DNA of 64,000 bases from Macrostomum hystrix (GCA_950097015.1 CATNEN010000039.1:17268501-17332500), one strand, 5' to 3'; shown: positions 1-13,527, counted from the first letter of the stretch. The notes: a model not told the origin generated them from the sequence alone. Program-made: numbers and translations.

Positions 1-205
1 GGGATTAGATGGGATTGGATGGGACCAGATGGATGGGATTGGATGGAATGGGATTAGATGGAATGGTATTAGATGGGATGGGATTAGATGGGATTGGATG
101 GGACCAGATGGATGGGATTGGATGGAATGGGATTAGATGGAATGGGATTAGATGGGATGGGATTAGATGGGATTGGATGGGACCAGATGGATGGGATGGG
201 ATTAT
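1..205. repeat. GGGATTRGAT-type minisatellite, 79-bp higher-order period
   Basis: Degenerate decamers of the GGGATTAGAT / GGGATTGGAT kind. A block holding GGGACCAGATGGAT recurs with starts at 1, 80 and 159, so the higher-order period is 79 bp. The array runs off the left edge. The open frame through it is a by-product of the repeat. Confidence 0.9.
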
Positions 206-685
206 AGATATCTGAGGTGTAGTTCTGTAATTCTAAAACCCCAAAGAGTTCAACCCATGCTTCAATGCTGCATCGAATGTTTAAAAAATATTCGATGGCA
301 CATAAAATTCAACTCACAGAGATAAGAAGATAGAACAGGTTCCATAGGACAAATAAGCAAATAGGCTTCAGCCCACTATACCACTATAGCAGCGCCCAGT
401 ATTTTAAAACGGCTTTCCTAGCCGTAATGTCACGGGGCAAAGTGATAAGTGGGCATGACTGACCAGGCCTAGGCGAGCAGCAACGAGTCGGGAGGCCCTA
501 GTCACTATTGTTGCTAGCGGCCCAAAGGAGATGATGGATGACCAGCGTGCGAAATCGAGCCTCGCCCACCCCCGCCAGTGTGGGGCCTGTAACAGCTCCT
601 GAACGACACAGTTCATTGCGAGTGTGGAGCTAAGATATGGAAGGCACTCGTGCTGCTTACCTTAAAGCGTTGAAACCCAACTGAA
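206..685. other. Non-repetitive spacer, no gene seen
   Basis: About 480 bp between two minisatellites. Short open frames exist, but none has a recognisable motif, codon pattern or splice structure. Confidence 0.6.
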
Positions 686-2775
686 GATTGTAGGATGATA
701 TCGCGGGGATTGTAGGATGATTTCAAGGGGATTGTAGGATGATATCCAGGGGATTGTAGGATGATATCCAGGGGATTATTGGATGATATCCAGGGGATTG
801 TAGGATGATTTCAAGGGGATTGTAGGATGATATCCAGGGGATTGTAGGATGATATCCAAGGGAATAATTGGATGATATCCAGGGGATTGTAGGATGATTT
901 CAAGGGGATTGTAGGATGATATCCAGGGGATTGTAGGATGATATCCAGGGGATTGTAGGATGATATCCAGGGGATTGTAGGATGATATCCAGGGGATTGT
1001 AGGATGATATCCAGGGGATTGTAGGATGATTTCAAGGGGATTGTAGGATGATATCCAGGGGATTGTAGGATGATTTCAAGGGGATTGTAGGATGATATCC
1101 AGTGGATTGTAGGATGATATCCAGTGGATTGTAGGATGATATCCAGTGGATTGTAGGATGATATCCAGTGGATTGTAGGATGATATCCAGTGGATTGTAG
1201 GATGATATCCAGTGGATTGTAGGATGATATCCAGTGGATTGTAGGATGATATCCAGGGGATTGTAGGATGATATCCAGGGGATTGTTGGATGATATCCAG
1301 GGGATTGTTGGATGATATCCAGGGGATTGTAGGATGATATCCAGGGGATTGTAGGATGATATCCAGGGGATTGTTGGATGATATCCAGGGGATTGTAGGA
1401 TGATATCCAGGGGATTGTAGGATGATATCCAGGGGATTGTAGGATGATATCCAGGGGGATTGTAGGATGATATCCAGGGGGATTGTAGGATGATATCCAG
1501 GGGGATTGTAGGATGATATCCAGGGGGATTGTAGGATGATATCCAGGGGATTGTTGGATGATATCCAGGGGATTGTAGGATGATATCCAGGGGATTGTAG
1601 GATGATATCCAGTGGATTGTAGGATGATATCCAGGGGGATTGTAGGATGATATCCAGGGGATTGTTGGATGATATCCAGGGGATTGTAGGATGATATCCA
1701 GGGGATTGTAGGATGATATCCAGTGGATTGTAGGATGATATCCAGTGGATTGTAGGATGATATCCAGTGGATTGTAGGATGATATCCAGGGGATTATTGG
1801 ATGATATCCAGTGGATTGTAGGATGCTATCCAGTGGATAGTAGGATGATATCCAGTGGATTGTAGGATGCTATCCAGTGGATTGTAGGATGATATCCAGG
1901 GGATTGTAGGATGATATCCAGTGGATTGTTGGATGATATCCAGGGGATTGTAGGATGATATCCAGTGGATTGTTGGATGATATCCAGGGGATTGTAGGAT
2001 GATATCCAGGGGATTGTAGGATGATATCCAGGGGATTGTAGGATGATATCCAGGGGATTGTAGGATGATATCCAGGGGATTGTAGGATGATATCCAGGGG
2101 AATATGTTGGATGATATCCAGGGGATTGTAGGATGATATCCAGTGGATTGTTGGATGATATCCAGGGGATTGTAGGATGATATCCAGTGGATTGTTGGAT
2201 GATATCCAGGGGATTGTTGGATGATATCCAGGGGATTGTAGGATGATATCCAGGGGATTGTAGGATGATATCCAGGGGATTGTAGGATGATATCCAGGGG
2301 ATTGTAGGATGATATCCAGGGGATTGTAGGATGATATCCAGGGGATTGTAGGATGATATCCAGGGGATTGTAGGATGATATCCAGGGGAATATGTTGGAT
2401 GATATCCAGTGGATTGTAGGATGATATCCAGTGGATTGTAGGATGCTATCCAGTGGATTGTAGGATGATATCCAGGGGATTGTAGGATGATATCCAGTGG
2501 ATTGTTGGATGATATCCAGGGGATTGTAGGATGATATCCAGTGGATTGTTGGATGATATCCAGGGGATTGTAGGATGATATCCAGGGGATTGTAGGATGA
2601 TATCCAGGGGATTGTAGGATGATATCCAGGGGATTGTAGGATGATATCCAGGGGATTGTAGGATGATATCCAGGGGAATATGTTGGATGATATCCAGGGG
2701 ATTGTAGGATGATATCCAGGGGATTGTAGGATGATATCCAGGGGATTGTAGGATGATATCCAGGGGATTGTAGGA
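686..2775. repeat. 22-bp minisatellite (ATTGTAGGATGATATCCAG core)
   Basis: About 95 tandem copies of a 22-bp unit. Variants differ at the base after CCAG (GGGG or TGG), in the GTAGG/GTTGG step, and by 23-bp units with one extra G. The variants are clustered: a TGG run lies at about 1095-1250 and an extra-G run at about 1450-1540, which points to local amplification. Each unit holds the palindrome GATATC. The open frames through it are repeat artefacts. Confidence 0.95.
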
Positions 2776-3254
2776 CAATTGAGAATGGAATAAAATGTTA
2801 ATGGAGAAAGGACTGTTGGAGTAGGGAAAATAGACTGTAGGTTAGTTAATAAGATAGTTTTCTCAAGAGTGTTATGAAGTAGGTTTAGGTTTAGGTGTTG
2901 TTCATCTTTTTTTTCAACGACAGGAAATTGAGCTGAGAATTAAGCGGGGTTTCAGGTACGGTAAGACAGTTGCACAATGAGCGCAAAAGGCTGGGCGTTA
3001 TTTTTGGCTCAAAGAACTTTAAACAGTCAGTTAAGAAAGTGCTGCTCATAAGATGATACGAAGATTATATTGAGTACAATTTAACTGAGCACTGTGCAAT
3101 AGTACGTATGTCACTTACGACAGTCATACATCGGCTGCTTGGTTATGCTTCATTGAGTTTAGATTGAACTTTCGAGTCACTAACGGGCGATATTTCACAG
3201 CCGACATGACACATGAGAATGATATCAGATTGCATTTGAGATATTTGAAGTCAA
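2776..3254. other. Non-repetitive spacer, no gene seen
   Basis: About 480 bp of ordinary AT-rich sequence. No coding motif, tRNA-like box or terminal inverted repeat was found. Confidence 0.6.
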
Positions 3255-4255
3255 ATATGAGAAGTGTGAGATTAGATATGATTAGTGTGAGATTAGACGT
3301 GAGAAGCGTGAGTTTAGATATGAGAAGTGTGAGATTAGATGTGAGAAGAGTGAGATAAGATATGAGAAGTGTGAGATTAGATATGATTAGTGTGAGATTA
3401 GACGTGAGAAGTGTGAGTTTAGATATGAGTAGTGTGAGATTAGATGTGAGAAGAGTGAGATTAGATATGAGAAGTGTGAGTTTAGATATGATAAGTGTGA
3501 GATTAGATATGATAAGTGTGAGATTAGATATGATAAGTGTGATATTAGATATGATAAGTGTGAGATTAGATATGAGAAGTGTGAGGTTAGATATGAGAAG
3601 TGTGAGTTTAGATATGACTAGTGTGAGATTAGATATGAGAAGTTTGAGATTAGATATGAGAAGTGTGAGTTTAGATATGATTAGTGTGAGATTAGATGTG
3701 AGAAGCGTGAGATTAGATATGAGAAGTGTGAGTTTAGATATGAGTAGTGTGAGATTAGATGTGAGAAGCGTGAGATTAGATATGAGAAGTGTGAGTTTAG
3801 ATATGATAAGTGTGAGATTAGATATGATAAGTGTGAGATTAGATATGATAAGTGTGAGATTAGATATGATAAGTGTGAGATTAGATATGAGAAGTGTGAG
3901 GTTAGATATGAGAAGTGTGAGTTTAGATATGATTAGTGTGAGATTAGATGTGAGAAGCGTGAGATTAGATATGAGAAGTGTGAGTTTAGATATGAGTAGT
4001 GTGAGATTAGATGTGAGAAGTGTGAGTTTAGATGTGAGTAGTGTGAGATTAGATATGAGAAGTGTGAGATTAGATATGAGAAGTGTGAGTTTAGATGTGA
4101 GTAGTGTGAGATTAGATGTGAGAAGCGGGAGATTATATATGAGAAGTGGGAGATTAGATATGATAAGTGTGAGGTTAGATATGAGACAAGTATGATTAGA
4201 TAAGAGAATTGTTATGTAGGGTATGATAAGTAAAATGAGATATGAGAAGTGTGAT
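3255..4255. repeat. 21-bp minisatellite (GTGAGATTAGATATGAGAA core)
   Basis: Tandem 21-bp units with alternating R/S-type variants (GAGATTAG or GAGTTTAG; GAGAAG, GATAAG or GAGTAG). Because 21 is a multiple of three, the plus strand reads as a seven-residue repeat of the R-S-V-R-L-D-M type for more than 270 codons. There is no non-repeat coding sequence on either side, so I treat it as non-coding. Confidence 0.95.
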
Positions 4256-4790
4256 GTAGAATCTATTGATTGTCAGTTATTTTGACACGAATAGTTGAGT
4301 CAGGCACACGAGTACATGGGCAGGGCAAGATGAGTCTAGCTCATCGCAAGAGTCAACTAAAATCATCTAGAATGTAAAGTTCAAAAACCAACAGCCCCCG
4401 TCACACTGGGAGACGCAATTCTAGAAGCAATCTTTCAGCATTGGCACCGGGTAGTTACTAAAGCTATATCGGCTCGGCCTTTGACCGCGGGGTGCTGTCT
4501 TCAAGACGATGGGCACGCTAATTAATCAGTTTTAGCTTGGCATTCGAGCTTTACATTTTCTACGTCTCAATCCAAGTTGCGGCTCGAACTATTGAAAGTT
4601 TTTTTTCTCTAGCTGATTCTCCATCTTAATTCGCTGCTCTATCACTCGACCTGCTTCTCTCTCACTGATTTCCTGCTATCCTCTGTCACAGCTGAGACCT
4701 TTATGGGCTGACAATTTTGAGATTGTTCTCTGTGAGTTTCATTCTACTTGCTTACTGTTTTATATACTAATGCGACTATAAGAGACAGGA
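4256..4790. other. Non-repetitive spacer, no gene seen
   Basis: About 535 bp with no supported gene. Pyrimidine-rich stretches appear at 4600-4700. Confidence 0.55.
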
Positions 4791-4794
4791 CATA

Positions 4795-5590
4795 AGATAA
4801 GGAAAAGAGAAGAGAGGAAAGAGTAGAGAGGAGAAAGGAGAGTCGAGAAAGGAGACAGGAGAGAGAAGAGAGGAGAGAGGAGAAAGGAGAGACGAGAAAG
4901 GAGACAGGAGAGAGGAGACAGGAGAGAGGAGACAGGTGAGAGGAGACAGGAGAGAGGAGACAGGTGAGAGGAGATGGGAGAGAGGAGACAGGAGAGAGGA
5001 GAGTGGAGAGAGGAGACGGGAGAGAGGAGACAGGAGAGAGAAGAGAGGAGAGAGGAGATGGGAGAGAGGAGACAGGAGAGAGGAGAGTGGAGAGAGGAGA
5101 CCGGAGAGAGGGGAGACAGGAGAGAGAAGAGAGGGTAGAGGAGATGGGAGAGAGGAGACAGGTGAGAGGAGACAGGTGAGAGGAGACAGGTGAGAGGAGA
5201 CAGGAGAGAGGAGACAGGAGAGAGGAGAGAGGAGACAGGAGAGAGGAGAGAGGAGATGGGAGAGAGGAGACAGGAGAGAGGAGAGAGGAGACAGGAGAGA
5301 GGAGAGTGGAGAGAGGAGACCGGAGAGAGGGGAGACAGGAGAGAGAAGAGAGGGTAGAGGAGATGGGAGAGAGGAGACAGGTGAGAGGAGTGAGAGGAGA
5401 CAGGTGAGAGGAGACAGGTGAGAGGAGACAGGAGAGAGGAGACAGGAGAGAGGAGAGAGGAGACAGGAGAGAGGAGACAGGAGAGAGGAGAGAGGAGACA
5501 GGAGAGAGGAGACGGGAGACGGGAGAGAGGAGACGGGAGAGAGGAGAGAGGAGACACTAGAGTGGAGAGAAAGGAGAGGGGAAGGCGGAA
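4795..5590. repeat. Purine-rich GA minisatellite, about 14-bp unit
   Basis: Almost pure purine on the plus strand (GAGAGGAGACAGGA and relatives: GACAGGTGAGAGGA, GATGGGAGAGAGGA). A block of several hundred bases is partly duplicated: the GAGAGAAGAGAGGGTAGAGG motif occurs near 5120 and again near 5340. Such polypurine-polypyrimidine tracts can form triplex DNA; that is general knowledge and not shown here. Confidence 0.93.
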
Positions 5591-6092
5591 AGTAAGTAGA
5601 TAAACTGTGAAATCTTTATTGCAGAAACCGATTCTGGTACAGAGTCAGGATTTGAAGTGCTTACAATTGACACACTCAAAACTGCCACAGCCGATTCGCA
5701 TTATCTAAAACAGATTCAACTTTAAGTTGTACTCAAGTTGGTTTTTCAAATAAAAAGGCTAAGTTGAAAGTGACAGAAATTTTATTATTTTAGTATTCTA
5801 GAACCACAACTACATTTTTTCTTCTCTCTTCTCTTGACGTTAAGATTAACAAATCTTGTCCTAGTTTTCTTAATCCATTCTAATCTTTGCTTGAGTCTGT
5901 ACTCATTCATCGAGAGTAGATTGTTGAGTAGATTGATGGAAACGAAAAACTAAGATATTTGAACTGGATGTATTAGTGATATTAACTAATACAATTATAG
6001 GACAGTCAAATCCTAGAAGATGCGTTCAACAAACACATTCAATGGACCTCAATTTGAGTGAAAATATTGGCTTCATTTAGATAGACTTAGAT
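5591..6092. other. Non-repetitive spacer, no gene seen
   Basis: About 500 bp of AT-rich sequence with no coding or RNA signal that I can support. Confidence 0.55.
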
Positions 6093-7145
6093 AGCATCCA
6101 GGTAGCACACTGGTTAATCTAGGGTAATACAGGTAGCACACTGATTAATCTAGGTTAATACAGGTAGCACACTGGTTAATCTAGGGTAATACGGGTAGCA
6201 CACTGATTAATCTAGGGTAATACAGGTAGCACACTGATTAATCTAGGTTAATACAGGTAGCACACTGATTAATCTAGGGTAATACAGGTAGCACACTGAT
6301 TAATCTAGGGTAATACAGGTAGCACACTGGTTAATCTAGGGTAATACAGGTAGCACACTGATTAATCTAGGGTAATACAGGTAGCACACTGGTTAATCTA
6401 GGGTAATACAGGTAGCACACTGATTAATCTAGGGTAATACAGGTAGCACACTGATTAATCTAGGGTAATACATGTAGCACACTGATTAATCTAGGGTAAT
6501 ACGGGTAGCACACTGATTAATCTAGGGTAATACAGGTAGCACACTGGTTAATCTAGGGTAATACGGGTAGCACACTGATTAATCTAGGTTAATACAGGTA
6601 GCACACTGGTTAATCTAGGGTAATACATGTAGCACACTGATTAATCTAGGGTAATACAGGTAGCACACTGATTAATCTAGGGTAATACAGGTAGCACACT
6701 GGTTAATCTAGGCTAATACAGGTAGCACACTGGTTAATCTAGGGTAATACAGGTAGCACACTGGATAATCTAGGGTAATACAGGTAGCACACTGCTTAAT
6801 CTAGGGTAATACAGGTAGCACACTGATTAATCTAGGGTAATACAGGTAGCACACTGGTTAATCTAGTGTAATACAGGTAGCACACTGTATAATCTAGGGT
6901 AATACAGGTAGCACACTGATTAATCTAGGGTAATACAGGTAGCACACTGATTAATCTAGGGTAATACAGGTAGCACACTGGTTAATCTAGGGTAATACAG
7001 GTAGCACACTGAATAATCTAGGGTAATACAGGTAGCACACTGGTTAATCTAGGGTAATACAGGTAGCACACTGATTAATCTAGGGTAATACAGGTAGCAC
7101 ACTGGTTAATCTAGGGTAATACAGGTAGCACACAGATTAATCTAG
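6093..7145. repeat. 31-bp minisatellite (GGTAATACAGGTAGCACACT core)
   Basis: About 34 units of 31 bp. Each contains the core given in the call, followed by GRTTAATCTAG. The main variation is GATTAA or GGTTAA and GGGT or GGTT. The last copies decay into unique sequence at about 7145. Confidence 0.95.
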
Positions 7146-7654
7146 AGTAGCTAGTACATTATAGCTAGTAACATCTGGTAATACAGGTGAAATATTCAGT
7201 AAAACAAGTTAAAACAGTTAGCATACACTTTCATGCTAAACAAGTCACCAAAAAACTTCTCATTTGAAAATTGATTAACTTTATTCACTTTAGAATGCTA
7301 GGGGTATTTTTGTTGGCGAAATTTTTTTTCAATTCCTACTTCGTAGAATTTTAGCTTTTCAAAAGTTCCGAAATTTTAAGTATAACTTTACAAACACGTA
7401 GTTACCTATCACTTGTGATGTGCAGCCAAACATTCTGCAGGCATACGACCTAACTGTAGCACATTTCAGTGTCTTCTGCTTTTTTCCTAGTTGAGACTGG
7501 CCTACAACTTTCTCCATGACTGGTTAATTAAAAAAGCTCGCTTATTGTAGCGATTTCGCTGCGAAACTGTTGCGAAACTTGCTTTTTCAAGAACTGAAGC
7601 TGACAGAAAATGTATTGAAACTGGAATTCACATTCGCTACTGTTAAACAAACGT
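7146..7654. other. Non-repetitive spacer, no gene seen
   Basis: About 510 bp, AT-rich, without recognisable features. Confidence 0.55.
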
Positions 7655-9608
7655 GTCACCAGTTGGTCATAGTTGTGTCACCTGTTATATTGGTCATTGA
7701 TTGTGTTACCTGTTGTATTGGTCATTGATTGTGTCACCTGTAATATTGGTCATGGATTGTGTTACCTGTTATATTGGTCATTGATTGTGTCACCTGTTAT
7801 ATTGGTCATGGATTGTGTCACCTGTTATATTGGTCATTGATTGTGTCACCTGTTGTATTGGACATAGTTGTGTCACCTGTTATATTGGTCATTGATTGTG
7901 TCACCTGTTATATTGGTCATGGATTGTGTCACCTGTTATGTTGGTCATTGATTGTGTCACCTGTTGTATTGGTCATGGATTGTGTCACCTGTTATATTGG
8001 TCATTGATTGTGTCACCTGTTATATTGGTCATTGATTGTGTCACCTGTTATATTGGTCATGGATTGTGTCACCTGTTATGTTGGTCATTGATTGTGTCAC
8101 CTGTTGTATTGGTCATGGATTGTGTCACCTGTTATATTGGTCATTGATTGTGTCACATGTTATATTGGTCATGGATTGTGTCACCTGTTATATTGGTCAT
8201 TGATTGTGTTACCTGTTGTATTGGTCATTGATTGTGTCACCTGTTATATTGGTCATTGATTGTGTCACCTGTTATATTGGTCATGGATTGTGTCACCTGT
8301 TATATTGGTCATTGATTGTGTTACCTGTTATATTGGTCATGGATTGTGTCACCTGTTATATTGGTCATTGATTGTGTTACCTGTTATATTGGTCATAGTT
8401 GTGTCACCTGTTATATTGGTCATGGATTGTGTCACCTGTTGTATTGGTCATGGATTGTGTTACCTGTTGTATTGGTCATTGATTGTGTTACCTGTTGTAT
8501 TGGTCATGGATTGTGTCACCTGTTGTATTGGTCATTGATTGTGTCACCTGTTATATTGGTCATTGATTGTGTCACCTGTTATATTGGTCATGGATTGTGT
8601 CACCTGTTGTATTGGTCATGGATTGTGTCACCTGTTATATTGGTCATTGATTGTGTCGCCTGTTATATTGGTCATTGATTGTGTCACCTGTTATATTGGT
8701 CATTGATTGTGTCACATGTTATATTGGTCATGGATTGTGTCACCTGTTGTATTGGTCATGGATTGTGTTACCTGTTGTATTGGTCATTGATTGTGTTACC
8801 TGTTGTATTGGTCATGGATTGTGTCACCTGTTGTATTGGTCATGGATTGTGTTACCTGTTGTATTGGTCATGGATTGTGTCACCTGTTGTATTGGTCATT
8901 GATTGTGTCACCTGTTATATTGGTCATTGATTGTGTCACCTGTTATATTGGTCATGGATTGTGTCACCTGTTATATTGGTCATGGATTGTGTCACCTGTT
9001 GTATTGGTCATGGATTGTGTCACCTGTTATATTGGTCATTGATTGTGTCACCTGTTATATTGGTCATGGATTGTGTCACCTGTTATATTGGTCATTGATT
9101 GTGTCACCTGTTATATTGGTCATTGATTGTGTCACATGTTATATTGGTCATGGATTGTGTCACCTGTTGTATTGGTCATTGATTGTGTCACCTGTTATAT
9201 TGGTCATTGATTGTGTCACATGTTATATTGGTCATGGATTGTGTCACCTGTTGTATTGGTCATGGATTGTGTCACCTGTTATATTGGTCATTGATTGTGT
9301 CACATGTTATATTGGTCATTGATTGTGTCACCTGTTATATTGGTCATGGATTGTGTCACCTGTTGTATTGGTCATGGATTGTGTCACCTATTATATTGGT
9401 CATTGATTGTGTCACCTGTTATATTGGTCATGGATTGTGTCACCTGTTATATTGGTCATGGATTGTGTCACCTGTTGTATTGGTCATTGATTGTGTTACC
9501 TGTTGTATTGGTCATGGATTGTGTCACCTGTTATATTGGTCATTGATTGTGTCACCTGTTATATTGGTCATTGATTGTGTCACCTGTTATATTGGTCATT
9601 AGTTGCGT
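7655..9608. repeat. 28-bp minisatellite (GTGTCACCTGTTATATTGGT core)
   Basis: About 70 copies of a 28-bp unit, GTGTCACCTGTTRTATTGGT followed by CATKGATT. CATTGATT and CATGGATT units alternate, as do TTATAT and TTGTAT units. Since 28 is not a multiple of three, all three plus frames stay open for long stretches. This explains the many overlapping open frames here without any gene. Confidence 0.95.
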
Positions 9609-10261
9609 CACAGATTTTTCCCAGGTTGTTTTAGTTTTAGCCATGAATCTATTTTCCTTTTTTTCGTTTTTTTGCAACGTTTTCACATCCTTTTTGGCTG
9701 CATTACGAGCAGGTTGCGGTTGAGAATAGCAAATTGTTAAAAATTCTCAAAAGAAAGAATGAGATACAGTTATTAATACAGATATCTAACAATGTTATTA
9801 CTCTTATGTACTAATTTAGGAACCATTCGTTAGGTTTGCCGCACAGCCAGTAAAATACTAAAAAAACTCAAGTACTCAAAACACTATTCGAATCCAATAT
9901 AACTATGATAAACAATAAAAAAGACAAATATACAACAGGTCAACTTACCAACTAACAGGCAGCTAAAGTACAATAGACAGACCGAGAGATATTTCACAAA
10001 ATGTTTAGTACAGCAATAGCAAGCCATAATAACTTTTCAGTAGCCTAAAGAGAATTTATTTTGCAAGATGGCTCTCCTTGATCACAATTCAGCGACTGAG
10101 AGCTGAAATTCATCTATACATCTATAAGGATCTGGCCAGTCACAGGTACTAGCCAATCAGCAACGACCACGAGGCTGGAGTTTCATCGCTAGAATGCTGC
10201 TTATTGGTTGATTGCCGCGTCAGCTGCAACGGAACACCAGTTTCCTTCAGGATCAGATCAA
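9609..10261. other. Non-repetitive spacer, no gene seen
   Basis: About 650 bp. The minus-strand open frame of the next array runs about 110 bases into this spacer (to 10149), but the added sequence has no recognisable motif. Confidence 0.5.
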
Positions 10262-11178
10262 GATCACAGCTTGACGGATCTGACATGATTGACAGCTGAT
10301 GTACTGACGGATCTGACATGATTGAGATTGACAGCTGATGCACTGACAGATCTGACATGATTGACAGCTGATGTACTGAAGGATCTGAAATGATTGACAG
10401 CTGATGCACTGACGGATCTGACATGATTGACAGCTGATGTGCTGAAGGATCTGAAATGATTGACAGCTGATGTACTGACAGATCTGACATGATTGACAGC
10501 TGATGCACTGACAGATCTGACATAATTGACAGCTGATGTACTGACAGATCTGACATAATTGACAGCTGATGCACTGACAGATCTGACATGATTGACAGCT
10601 GATGCACTGACAGATCTGACATGATTGACAGCTGATGCACTGACAGATCTGACATAATTGACAGCTGATGTACTGACAGATCTGACATGATTGCCAGCTG
10701 ATGTACTGAAGGATCTGACATGATTGACAGCTGATGTACTGACAGATCTGACATGATTGACAGCTGATGTACTGAAGGATCTGACATGATTGACAGCTGA
10801 TGTACTGACAGATCTGATATGATTGACAGCTGATGCACTGACAGATCTGACATGATTGACAGCTGATGTGCTGACAGATCTGACATGATTGAGATTGACA
10901 GCTGATGCACTGACAGATCTGACATGATTGACAGCTGATGCACTGACAGATCTGACATGATTGACAGCTGATGCACACTGAAGGATCTGACATGATTGAC
11001 AGCTGATGTACTGACGGATCTGACATGATTGACAGCTGATGTGACGGATCTGACATGATTGACAGCTGATGTGCTGACAGATCTGACATGATTGACAGCT
11101 GATGTGCTGACAGATCTGACATGATTGACAGCTGATGTACTGACAGATCTGACATGATTGACAGCTGATGTACATTAC
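10262..11178. repeat. 33-bp minisatellite (GATCTGACATGATTGACAGC core)
   Basis: About 28 units of 33 bp. Each contains a near-palindromic GACAGATCTGAC and the palindrome CAGCTG. Two units carry a short insertion (GAGATTGACAG, near 10320 and 10895). All three minus-strand frames are open across the array because the unit is a multiple of three and lacks stops on that strand. An eleven-residue peptide repeat results (M-S-D-L-S-V-H-Q-L-S-I), but no gene context supports translation. Confidence 0.95.
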
Positions 11179-11699
11179 TGGCTGATCTATGAATTCTTAA
11201 GAATCCGGTTATAAAACGAAAATGATTATTGTGTCATCACTTACTTATTTTTTCTTTACTTTATAACTAATAGATATTTCTGCAAACCTGGCATATCGAA
11301 ATCAAAATACTTATTTTGATTTTTTGTTCTCAGTTTCGTACATAAAATCGTGTCAAACAAGCTTCATTTGGTACGTTTAGCGTTCTTAAAAAGAACTCTT
11401 TAGGTTATCTCAAATTTGCAGTAAAAATTAGCTCAATCGACTGGATGTCAGATAATTCCCACGCCCACGTCAAAGCGCAGAAAATATAAATGGAAAAGAA
11501 GTTATTAAACTATGAAGAGGCCGTTCTCTCTGATCATTTTTCTGAATCAGTGCGTGATATACTCGCTGTATTAACGAATTTATCACGACTTCTCATTCAC
11601 AGGAAGCCAGTCACGATTCTATTATTTCGTCAGTTTTTTTACATTTTGCTTTGATCTTTATGCCGGAAATAAAAACGACTTTATGTTTTGTTTTTTTGT
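11179..11699. other. Non-repetitive spacer, no gene seen
   Basis: About 520 bp, AT-rich, without supported features. Confidence 0.55.
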
Positions 11700-12065
11700 C
11701 ACTTATTCTCACCCCTTCTCTATCGAAATCTCACTTAATCTCACACTTATAATTCTCAATCTCACCCAATATCACCCTTATATTTCTCAATCTCACTCAA
11801 TTTCACGCTTATATTTCTCAGTCTCACTCAATTTCACGCTTATATTTCTCAGTCTCACTCAATTTCACGCTTATATTTCTCAGTCTCACTCAATCTCACC
11901 CCTCTATTGCTATGTGTCACTCAATCTCACCCCTCTATTGCTATGTGTCACTCAATCTCACCCCTCTATTGCTATGTGTCACTCAATCTCACCCCTCTAT
12001 TGCTATGTGTCACTCAATCTCACCCCTCTATTGCTATGTGTCACTCAATCTCACCCATTCTATGA
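11700..12065. repeat. 31-bp minisatellite in two variant blocks
   Basis: The first block (about 11705-11890) has units with CAATTTCACGCTTATATTTC. The second block (about 11890-12060) has units with CAATCTCACCCCTCTATTGC. Both have a 31-bp period and share the CTCACTCAAT junction, so one array has split into two homogenised subfamilies. The plus strand is pyrimidine-rich. Confidence 0.93.
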
Positions 12066-12544
12066 AATCTTGTCTATTTGACTGTGCAATCAGACTAGGC
12101 TAATTTGCAGCACACATTCTCTAGCTATTCATGCCCAGCATCCACTCCTGAAATAATCAAATTTTCTTTCGCGACCAAAGCAGAAACTTAACAGTAGAAA
12201 GCGGAACGCAACTGACGGCAATCTATTTGACCCAGCAACGTCTGCTGCCGCACAACAGACTCCTGTTAAAAAATAACCCGGCAATCCCCAGAAACTGTAT
12301 TCCAGGAAACAGGCCTGCGTTCTAAGAAAGCGCTGAAAAAGAAGATTAGCAAGGAAACTCGGACACTCAAGCAATAAATTGTCCAACGAGAAGTTCTTTT
12401 CAAAACATCTATAGGCGCGTTAACTTTGTAGTTTTTCCTGCTTCTATCCGGTTGCTAACCGAACAATTATATCGATTGATTTGTATTCGTTTCTGACAAT
12501 TATAACTCATTTTATCAACCTTTTACACCCACTGTCTACCCTGC
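12066..12544. other. Non-repetitive spacer, no gene seen
   Basis: About 480 bp. An 85-codon minus-strand open frame (12129-12386) has no recognisable features, and I do not call it a gene. Confidence 0.5.
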
Positions 12545-12779
12545 ACAGGGGATGACTGGCAGAGCGGTCATTTACCTCTCGCACCAATGTCCGTGACTTC
12601 AATTCCACGGCGAGGCCACATTCATTTGGGGCGCAGCCGCGGAGAGTAGGCCTAGAAACTTGTCGTGCAATTTACACCCTTAAGGGCCAACTTCTAAGGA
12701 ACAGTGAGAGTGTACACTGCCAGACCATGAGAAATTCAGGGCAGATGTACACACCTGCGTGAGCGTGTGCCTGCGTAAA
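12545..12779 (+). mobile_element. tRNA-derived SINE, family A, 3'-truncated copy
   Basis: A diverged copy of the SINE seen complete at 58908-59262. It has a pol III A-box-like TGGCAGAGCGG at about 12559, a poor B-box-like TTCAATTCC, then the family body: GGCGAGGCCACATTCATTTG, GCGCAGCCGCGGAGAG, GTCGTGCAATTTACACCCTT, GATGTACACACC. It ends about where the 20-bp minisatellite starts, so the 3' third is missing. Confidence 0.8.
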
Positions 12780-13493
12780 GTTTCTATCTACTGTCTAAAC
12801 CCACTGTCTAACCCACACACCCACTGTCAAACCCACACACCCACTGTCTACCTCACATACCCACTGTCTACCCCTCACACCCACTGTCTACCCCTCACAC
12901 TCACTGTCTACCTCTCACACCCACTGTCTACCCCTCACACCCACTGTCTACCCCTCACACTCACTGTCTACCCCTCACACCCACTGTCTGCCCCTCACAC
13001 CCACTGTCTACCCCTCACACCCACTGTCTAACCCACACACCCACTGTCTAACCCACACACCCACTGTCTAACCCACACACCCACTGTCTACCCCTCACAC
13101 TCACTGTCTACCCCTCACACCCACTGTCTACCCTTCCCACCCACTATCTACCCCTCACACTCACTGTCTACCCCTCACACCCACTGTCTACCCCTCACAC
13201 CCACTGTCTACCCCTCACACCCACTGTCTACCCCTCACACCCACTTTCTACCCCTCACACCCACTTTCTACCCCTCACACCCACTGTCTACCCCTCACAC
13301 CCACTGTCTACCCCTCACACCCACTGTCTACCCCTCACACCCACTGTCTACCCCTCACACCCACTGTCTACCCCTCACACCCACTGTCTACCCCTCACAC
13401 CCACTGTCTACCCCTCACACCCACTGTCTACCCCTCACACCCACTGTCTACCCCTCACACTCACTGTCTACCCCTCACACCCACTCTCTGCCT
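12780..13493. repeat. 20-bp minisatellite (CCACTGTCTACCCCTCACAC)
   Basis: About 35 units of 20 bp, strongly homogenised toward the right. The left copies use AACCCACACA instead of CCCCTCACAC. The array is pyrimidine-rich on the plus strand. It is bracketed by a plus-strand SINE on the left and a minus-strand SINE on the right. Confidence 0.96.
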
Positions 13494-13527
13494 ATATTCG
13501 TTTATCATGTCACATTAATAAGGATGT

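Noticed and set aside
1-205. Telomere-like repeat, because of GGGATTAG-type units
   Set aside because: Units are decamers with GGGATTGGAT and GGGACCAGAT variants in a 79-bp period, not a TTAGGG-type telomere.
686-2775. Possible CRISPR array
   Set aside because: The units are directly adjacent with no unique spacers, the genome is eukaryotic, and no cas genes are present. The same applies to all other arrays here.
3362-4195. 277-codon open frame with an R-S-V-R-L-D-M repeat
   Set aside because: A by-product of a 21-bp unit without stops. No non-repeat coding sequence, start context or exon partners.
10149-11175. Three overlapping minus-strand frames of about 275-303 codons
   Set aside because: The 33-bp unit is a multiple of three and free of stops on that strand in all frames. 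Three frames open at once argues against real coding.
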